Positions 56,457 to 64,000 of a DNA stretch of 64,000 nt are shown piece by piece. The first letter of the stretch is position 1. Each line of letters begins with the position of its first letter. Under the pieces are notes generated by a model that had not been told where the DNA came from, ran no database searches, and saw nothing but the letters and a program-made list of their open reading frames with translations. The position numbers and the translations under genes were made by a program. The DNA comes from Maratus speciosus (taxonomy: Eukaryota > Arthropoda > Arachnida > Araneae > Salticidae), in contig OZ010793.1 in the NCBI GenBank assembly GCA_963932465.1, positions 260,769,696 through 260,833,695 on the forward strand, in the 5' to 3' direction.

Positions 56457-58332
56457 CAACTTTTTAAGCACTAATCTTTGCCTAGAATAGTTTTTATTTT
56501 ACTATTTTTTTTGTATATATATATGTTTAGCATTCTTTTAATGTTATTTTGTGCATTTTAGTACGTAATTAATTTTTTGAGGAACTTTAAACTTGTTTTG
56601 ATTTTGTGTCCGGGTAACGGAAGTTTGTTGTCAGTATACTAGATGTTTTCTAACTTAGTTATTGTTATTTCTAGTGTGTATTTAGGTTATTTTAATATTA
56701 AAACGTACTCCGCACATACATTGTTTAATTTATTATGCATTTTTCCGAATTTTTAGCTGTATTTTCTGAACTTTGAAAATTTTCTGTACATTTTTAATGG
56801 AATTATGCATGCATCAAATTCTTCTTATTCGCTTTGTGTTTTATGTATATACATTGTTTTTTAAGGTAATGGTTTAGCAAGGATAGGTATATTTTATTTA
56901 ATATACGTAATAAAGTACTTATGTATAAAATTTTGTATATTAGTGTGTAATTTTACTTGGTTTTCTAGGGTAGGTACTAGAATTGTTATTCTTTAGGGAA
57001 AACACACTTTTAAATACTGTTTGAAATTACACAGATTAGTGTATCTGAGGTGTGAGTTAGTGTATAAGTATAGAAGTATACTATTTGTTTACAACTCAGG
57101 TGTATGTATTTCAAACATTTTTCTTGTTTTGAATTAAAGGGGTTTTAGTTCAAAATTTTCTAGTATGTAGGTTGGAACTGAGGTTTGTTTATCTAAATGT
57201 AAGTATTAAAATGTTTGGTGTGTATTTACATTAATTCATCTCATTTTAAATCTGTATACCGGGTTTTTTTTTTAATTTTTTTTTGTTGTTTTCTGCCTTC
57301 CCTTTTTCGATTTTGGGTGTAATTATTCACCACCACAGTTGGTGTATCAAACTGTTTAATGTTTGTGGATATTTTAGCAAAATTTTGATAACCAAAGTTG
57401 GTATATAATTTTTACGTGTTCTTATCTGCAACACACATTGCGGCATACACTTACCAAATGCACAGTGGCCCTGTAAGTGCAGTTGTAAAACTCAGAAAGA
57501 TCTTATGTGTTTCTAAAATTCAAACGAACAATTTTTCACCAGTCTGAAGAACTCTAATCCACATTTTTCCGAGTGATATGTATTTGTCAACAATATATAC
57601 CTAATGTTAATTTTTTTTTGTCTCTGTTTATGTGTATTCTATTGTCCAGTTGTGCACTAGTGTATTGATTTTATGTTTTGTTTATATAACTGTGCATATA
57701 TATATTTTGTGTCCATATCTGGCTGGCAGTGCTATAAGTCAAAATTAATCCCCCCGGAATAGGTAGTAAGTATATTGCTATACAAAGTTGGGGATATTTG
57801 GTTAGTGTTATTAAAGTGGAGTTCGGGTACGGTATAACTAGAGTGAGCTCTAGTGGTAGTTCTCAAGTCGGCGATCTCATATACTAACTTTGCTCGCCAT
57901 TGTCCAGAAATAAATTGCAGTCATGGTGATTTTCGTCTGTGAATTGTGTGTGGAAAAGTAGATAATTTTTATACGTAGTATAGGTATCTCAGTTTTTGTT
58001 TCTAACATTTACAATTTTGGACCTTTTGGGAAGTTTGCTGTAGTCAAACTACTGTTTCACATTTCCGGAGTGTGTTGCAGTAGTGGCGAATGTACAACGG
58101 GACTCTGATCTGTCTTTCGGGCTGAAGTTTAGTTTGTTTTGATGGTCAAAGATCCTTGAGTAGATTCACCGAGATTAAGTAAGTGACTCATTGGGACATG
58201 TACTGGGTTTTTTTTTAATTTTTTCGTTTTGAAATTTTTGGCCTTGTGTTTCTTCTTTGACATTCAAAAAATAAATTTTTTTTTGTATTTCATTCAAAAA
58301 AAATTGATTTTTTTTCAACCGACGGGGAATCC
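56457..58332 (+). other. Noncoding 3' region of the retrotransposon
   Basis: 1.9 kb of T-rich sequence without an env-like or other convincing open frame. The polypurine tract expected before the 3' LTR is weak: only GACGGGGAA (58,321-58,329) precedes the LTR, separated from it by TCC. Confidence 0.7.
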
Positions 58333-60926
58333 TGTTAGGCGTAATTTACTTATTTTTAAGAAATTTTCATTTTAAAATATGTTATTTGTACACAGCACGC
58401 GCCCCCTCCCCCCATTTTTTTGTATATCATTAATAGCTTAGTTCTAGTCAAAATTTTTCATTGTACACTTTCTTTATTTTTAAGAGTTCAGTTTAAAGTC
58501 AGTTGTGTTTTCTAAAATTAATAAAAATAAATAAATAAATAAAAGTAATTTAATAAATTAAGCACCCTTTCTTTTTATTAATTTCTCGTACTTAAATTAT
58601 GTTACAACATGTAAATGTTGTTATTCAAAAACATTCCTCTATTTTTCTGTAAATAAAACCTTTTCTTTTGGGATACTCTCTCACAAAAAAAAAAATCTCC
58701 CTTTTCTCTCTTTTACTAGCAAACGTGGGGTAAATGGTCAGCTGTGTTCAGAAATAATTGGGACCACACACGTTTACATTTTAAACACAGGATTATTGTG
58801 TGGGAATGCTATTTTTCTCATAGCATACCAGCCCCTTTTACAATGCAGTTTTATGACTTTGTTCACGAAAAACAATTTTTTAAGCAGGTGCAAGTATTGC
58901 CTGGGCTTCTGAGATTTGAGTTCACGTGATCTCCCCGTGGTTAGAGGGACATAGCAACGAGATGTTCTTGGCATTAGGTAGGGAAATTGACCAATGAAAA
59001 CAGTTTTCGCCTCCACCCTTTATTGCTTCCTGGGAAGTAACGCGGGAAGAATTGAGGGGACGCGAGAAGCGAGCGCGTGGTTTGTTGGTCGTGTACCGTT
59101 TTTTTTAGAGGGGTCCTGAGTGCAGTAAGATGTGAAACAACATAAAATTTTGAGGGGCCAAAGGGGCCCGGGAAACCCCCCCCCCTTTTTGTCGAGGCAT
59201 GAAACAATTTTTATTAAGGATTCGCTTTTGAGACCGAGGACAGAGAAGATCAACTCTTGCGAGTAAAGAGTATGAATTGAATTGTAAGTGCTTTTCGTTT
59301 TTTTTTTAAATGAACGGTAAGCGAGCGCGGCTTTAGAAGGTGCATCTTTCGACTGTACTGGTAAGCTGGATATACCTGGCTGCTGACCGAGCATCGGACA
59401 AGTAAAAAAATGCCCTGATATCAGATTCTGTGAAATAGAGATCCAAGATAAATCGTGAGCATGCGAAGCAAGACGTTAGCGTTCCGCTCCCTTATTTGCT
59501 AAACATTGATTTATCCTAGAAATATATCACGGAGGATGCCGGCTAGTTTAAAGTTGAAGCAAAACAACTCCAGCTACTTCCACGGAGAGCGAGATTGGCT
59601 CCTGACTTCAAATTCCAAAACGATTTCCTAACTCATCGGGTAAAGCTGCGTACCGAAGGAAGTGTGTGGGGTGTAGCCCACCCCCTGAAACTATTTTCAA
59701 GATAAGGAGTTTTTTCTACTACAGAAAACAAAAAAAAAACACTGCCAGTTAAGATATGGTCGTCAAAGAAAAGTCATCTAAAAAATTGTGTTTAAGATAA
59801 CTATGTTAAAAGAAAATAGAATAATTTGTGGTGTACCATGTCGGAAACCTACTATGGATTACATTGGGTATGTTAAGTTTTTTTTCTCTTGTTCCATTAT
59901 AACGTAATGATTGATTATCTTTGTTTTAAAAGTTGCAATCTATATAATTGAAGCCAGAAAATGTCAACATGATAAAAATCTGTCCTATTAATGTTAGAAT
60001 ATTTACAATATCATTTGTTAATTGTGTTAACTTGAGAAATAAGTTTTGAAACACCTGTATGTATAAGAGTTTAAACTCCCTATGAAGAATTAAATTTAAT
60101 TTTAATCTTATTCTCTTGACTTGTATCTATTTTCGCACTGCTAAAAGTATTCTTCAATAAAGTAACTTCACTAGGTTTAAATAAGTAAATATACTTTAAA
60201 AAACAGAAATAATGAGAATAAATGTTTCAGTTCAAATTAACCCAAGAAGAAGTAGAAATGGTCTGTTTCTCTAAAATTAATTATATATTAATTTAAAAAA
60301 TAAAGATTTAAAAGTAATCATTAATAAATTGAAGAATATAGAGAATATGAACAGTGTTTCTTCTAGTTTTTTGTTGTAATGAAGGTAAACAGCTTAAGTT
60401 AACTAAAATTTTCAATTTTACACACCTTTACAATTTAATGGATTTAGCCACATTACGATCACAGCCCATAGAGTTAGATTCTTTTTATGTATGACTTTGA
60501 AGCTTGTTTTCATATCTCAGCTCTTGACTGTGAACTTATTCAAAATTCTCAAATTAATCTACCTTTTCAGTTCATTCATATTCCTTTAAGTGATTTGTCT
60601 TGCGGTATGTTTAAATTTCATTTAATTAATTATATTCATCTCTTTTTAAGTGATTTTCTCTGGTCATGCATGAATATTCTGACTCTATGACAATTGTTGG
60701 GGTTGATCTGAGCAGATAAATTGAGAACCCTGTATTTGCTTTAGTATTTTGTTGCAGTTTTAAAATTCTTTAAGTGTGGCATTGATATCTTAGTGTTAAA
60801 GTTTTCTTTTACAGTAATTCTGTAATTCAGCTAGAAGTTATTGTTATAATTTTATATACAGGATTCAATCTAGGTGGAAATTTAACTGCTCAGAGAAAAA
60901 AAAAAAAAAAAAAAAAACCCATAACA
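58333..60926 (+). repeat. 3' LTR
   Basis: Nearly identical to the 5' LTR over its whole length, with the same TGTTAGG start and ATAACA end. It is followed directly by the right ATTA target duplication and satellite sequence. Confidence 0.96.
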
Positions 60927-63900
60927 ATTACGTATGATAGGATTTAACAGAATAATCACCATGGCAACCTAGAATCATTACTTATCAGGGGATATCATTG
61001 AATTAATTAAGTATGATAGAATTTAACAGAATAATCACCATGGCAACCTAGAATCATTAGCAATATTGGGATATCATTGAATTAATTACGTATGATAGGA
61101 TTTAACAGAATAATCACCATGGCAACCTAGAATCATTAGCAATCATGGGATATCAATGAATTAATTACGTATGATAGGATTTAACAGAATAATCATCATG
61201 ACAACCTAGAATCATTAGCAATCATGGGATATCATTGAATTAATTACGGATGATAGGATTTAACAGAATAATCACCATGGCAACCTAGAATCATTAGCAA
61301 TCATGGGATATCATTGAATTAATTACGTATGATAGGATTTAACAGAATAATCACCATGGCAACCTAGAATCATTAGCAATCATGGGATATCATTGAATTA
61401 ATTACGTATGATAGGATTTAACAGAATAATCACCATGGCAACCTAGAATCATTACTTATCAGGGGATATCATTGAATTAATTAAGTATGATAGAATTTAA
61501 CAGAATAATCACCATGGCAACCTAGAATCATTAGCAATCATGGGATATCATTGAATTAATTACGTATGATAGGATTTAACAGAATAATCAAAATGGCAAC
61601 CTAGAATCATTAGCAATCATGGGATATCATTGAATTAATTACGTATGATATGATTTAACAGAATAATCATCATGACAACCTAGAATCATTAGCAATCATG
61701 GGATATCATTGAATTAATTACGTATGATAGGATTTAACAGAATAATCACCATGGCAACCTAGAATCATTAGCAATCATGGGATGTCATTGAATTAATTAC
61801 GTATGATAGGATTTAACAGAATAATCATCATAGCAAACTAGAATCATTAGCAATCATGGGATATCATTGAATTAATTACGTATGATAGGATTTAACAGAA
61901 TAATCACCATGGCAACCTAGAATCATTACTTATCAGGGGATATCATTGAATTAATTAAGTATGATAGAATTTAACAGAATAATCACCATGGCAACCTAGA
62001 ATCATTAGCAATCATGGGATATCATTGAATTAATTACGTATGATAGGATTTAACAGAATAATCAAAATGGCAACCTAGAATCATTAGCAATCATGGGATA
62101 TCATTGAATTAATTACGTATGATATGATTTAACAGAATAATCATCATGACAACCTAGAATCATTAGCAATCATGGGATATCATTGAATTAATTACGTATG
62201 ATAGGATTTAACAGAATAATCACCATGGCAACCTAGAATCATTAGCAATCATGGGATGTCATTGAATTAATTACGTATGATAGGATTTAACAGAATAATT
62301 ACCATGGCAACCTAGAATCATTAGCAATCATGGGATATCATTGAATTAATTACGTATGATAGGATTTAACAGAATAATCACCATGGCAACCTAGAATCAT
62401 TAGCAATCATGGGATATCATTGAATTAATTACGTATGATAGGATTTAACAGAATAATCACCATGGCAACCTAGAATCATTACTTATCAGGGGATATCATT
62501 GAATTAATTAAGTATGATAGAATTTAACAGAATAATCACCATGGCAACCTAGAATCATTAGCAATCATGGGATATCATTGAATTAATTACGTATGATAGG
62601 ATTTAACAGAATAATCACCATGGCAACCTAGAATCATTAGCAATCATGGGATATCAATGAATTAATTACGTATGATAGGATTTAACAGAATAATCATCAT
62701 GACAACCTAGAATCATTAGCAATCATGGGATATCATTGAATTTATTACGGATGATAGGATTTAACAGAATAATCACCATGGCAACCTAGAATCATTAGCA
62801 ATCATGGGATATCATTGAATTAATTACGTATGATAGGATTTAACAGAATAATCACCATGGCAACCTAGAATCATTAGCAATCATGGGATATCATTGAATT
62901 AATTACGTATGATAGGATTTAACAGAATAATCACCATGGCAACCTAGAATCATTACTTATCAGGGGATATCATTGAATTAATTAAGTATGATAGAATTTA
63001 ACAGAATAATCACCATGGCAACCTAGAATCATTAGCAATCATGGGATATCATTGAATTAATTACGTATGATAGGATTTAACAGAATAATCAAAATGGCAA
63101 CCTAGAATCATTAGCAATCATGGGATATCATTGAATTAATTACGTATGATATGATTTAACAGAATAATCATCATGACAACCTAGAATCATTAGCAATCAT
63201 GGGATATCATTGAATTAATTACGTATGATAGGATTTAACAGAATAATCACCATGGCAACCTAGAATCATTAGCAATCATGGGATGTCATTGAATTAATTA
63301 CGTATGATAGGATTTAACAGAATAATCACCATGGCAAACTAGAATCATTAGCAATCATGGGATATCATTGAATTAATTACGTATGATAGGATTTAACAGA
63401 ATAATCACCATGGCAACCTAGAATCATTACTTATCAGGGGATATCATTGAATTAATTAAGTATGATAGAATTTAACAGAATAATCACCATGGCAACCTAG
63501 AATCATTAGCAATCATGGGATATCATTGAATTAATTACGTATGATAGGATTTAACAGAATAATCAAAATGGCAACCTAGAATCATTAGCAATCATGGGAT
63601 ATCATTGAATTAATTACGTATGATATGATTTAACAGAATAATCATCATGACAACCTAGAATCATTAGCAATGATGGGATGTCATTGAATTAATTACGTAT
63701 GATAGGATTTAACAGAATAATTACCATGGCAACCTAGAATCATTAGCAATCATGGGATATCATTGAATTAATTACGTATGATAGGATTTAACAGAATAAT
63801 CACCATGGCAACCTAGAATCATTACTTATCAGGGGATATCATTGAATTAATTAAATATGATAGGATTTAACAGAATAATCACCATGGCAACCTAGAATCA

Positions 63901-64000
63901 TTAGCAATCATGGGATATCGTTGAATTAATTACGTATGATAGGATTTAACAGAATAATCACCATGGCAACCTAGAATCATTAGCAATCATGGGATATCAT
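60927..64000 (+). repeat. 79-bp satellite array, right block (continues past the window)
   Basis: About 39 further monomers in the same orientation and phase as the left block. The ACTTATCAGGGG variant recurs at 60,977, 61,451, 61,925, 62,478, 62,952, 63,426 and 63,821, at spacings of 6, 6, 7, 6, 6 and 5 monomers. Extra variants not seen in the left block (AATCAAAATGGCAAC with GATATGATT; GGATGTCATT; CAAACTAG) travel with it. The array runs off the end of the window. Confidence 0.97.

Larger units (their letters stand above)
47425..60926 (+). mobile_element. Complete Ty3/Gypsy LTR retrotransposon, 13.5 kb
   Basis: Two LTRs (2,596 and 2,594 bases) bracket a leader, gag, pol and a noncoding 3' region. 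The LTRs begin TGTTAGG and end CATAACA. The domain order in pol (protease, reverse transcriptase, RNase H, integrase) is that of Ty3/Gypsy elements. Gag and pol are long and open. The LTRs differ by about three substitutions plus homopolymer-length changes, so insertion was recent. No env-like frame is present between pol and the 3' LTR. Confidence 0.96.

Noticed and set aside
56457..58332. An env-like gene after pol
   Set aside because: No open frame of useful length, signal peptide or membrane segment is visible in this stretch.
45948..64000. Regularly spaced repeats that could suggest a CRISPR array
   Set aside because: Monomers are contiguous with no unique spacers, the whole 79-base unit repeats, and the setting is eukaryotic. 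It is satellite DNA.

Overview
This window is eukaryotic nuclear DNA: AT-rich, with little coding sequence, full of nested transposons, and carrying short spliced exons and a large satellite array. The mix of hAT, Tc1/mariner, pogo/Tigger, piggyBac-like and Ty3/Gypsy elements suggests an arthropod, possibly a chelicerate such as a spider. That assignment is an inference; no single-copy marker gene identifies the species. Layout: (1) Bases 1-7,500 hold a diverged 40-bp minisatellite, a broken pogo-type transposase carrying a MITE, and several terminal-inverted-repeat (TIR) elements. (2) Bases 7,500-40,570 carry a host gene on the minus strand. Five small exons (40,437-40,566, 26,921-27,012, 23,937-24,014, 19,180-19,300, 7,517-7,602) have AG/GT borders and compatible phases. 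They encode the C-terminal half of an FHA domain followed by basic and acidic tails. Its long introns are mostly transposons: a 9.8-kb Tigger (8,021-17,849) holding a 3.8-kb hAT and a 3.3-kb insert, a long-TIR Tc1/mariner element (about 19,339-23,281) holding a hAT at its transposase start codon, and a 3.6-kb hAT (27,329-30,911). Similar exons and introns recur, which indicates tandem partial duplication. (3) Bases 31,000-45,900 are an AT-rich intergenic or intronic field with at least ten small TIR elements, many with exact target-site duplications, and two Ty3/Gypsy pol scraps. (4) Bases 45,948-64,000 are a 79-bp satellite array with higher-order structure. It is interrupted at 47,425-60,926 by a complete, very young Ty3/Gypsy retrotransposon. 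The retrotransposon has nearly identical 2.6-kb LTRs and a 4-bp ATTA target duplication that rejoins the satellite monomer exactly. Its gag and pol are in different frames, with pol at -1 relative to gag. A slippery heptamer and an 8-bp hairpin lie at the gag stop, a typical programmed -1 frameshift arrangement. Pol has protease, reverse transcriptase, RNase H and integrase with the expected catalytic residues, plus an unusual Asn-rich insert between protease and reverse transcriptase. No env is visible. The most noteworthy signals are the satellite monomer's near-consensus RFX X-box, its higher-order repeat pattern, the intact frameshift cassette, and the FHA gene spread over 33 kb of nested transposons.
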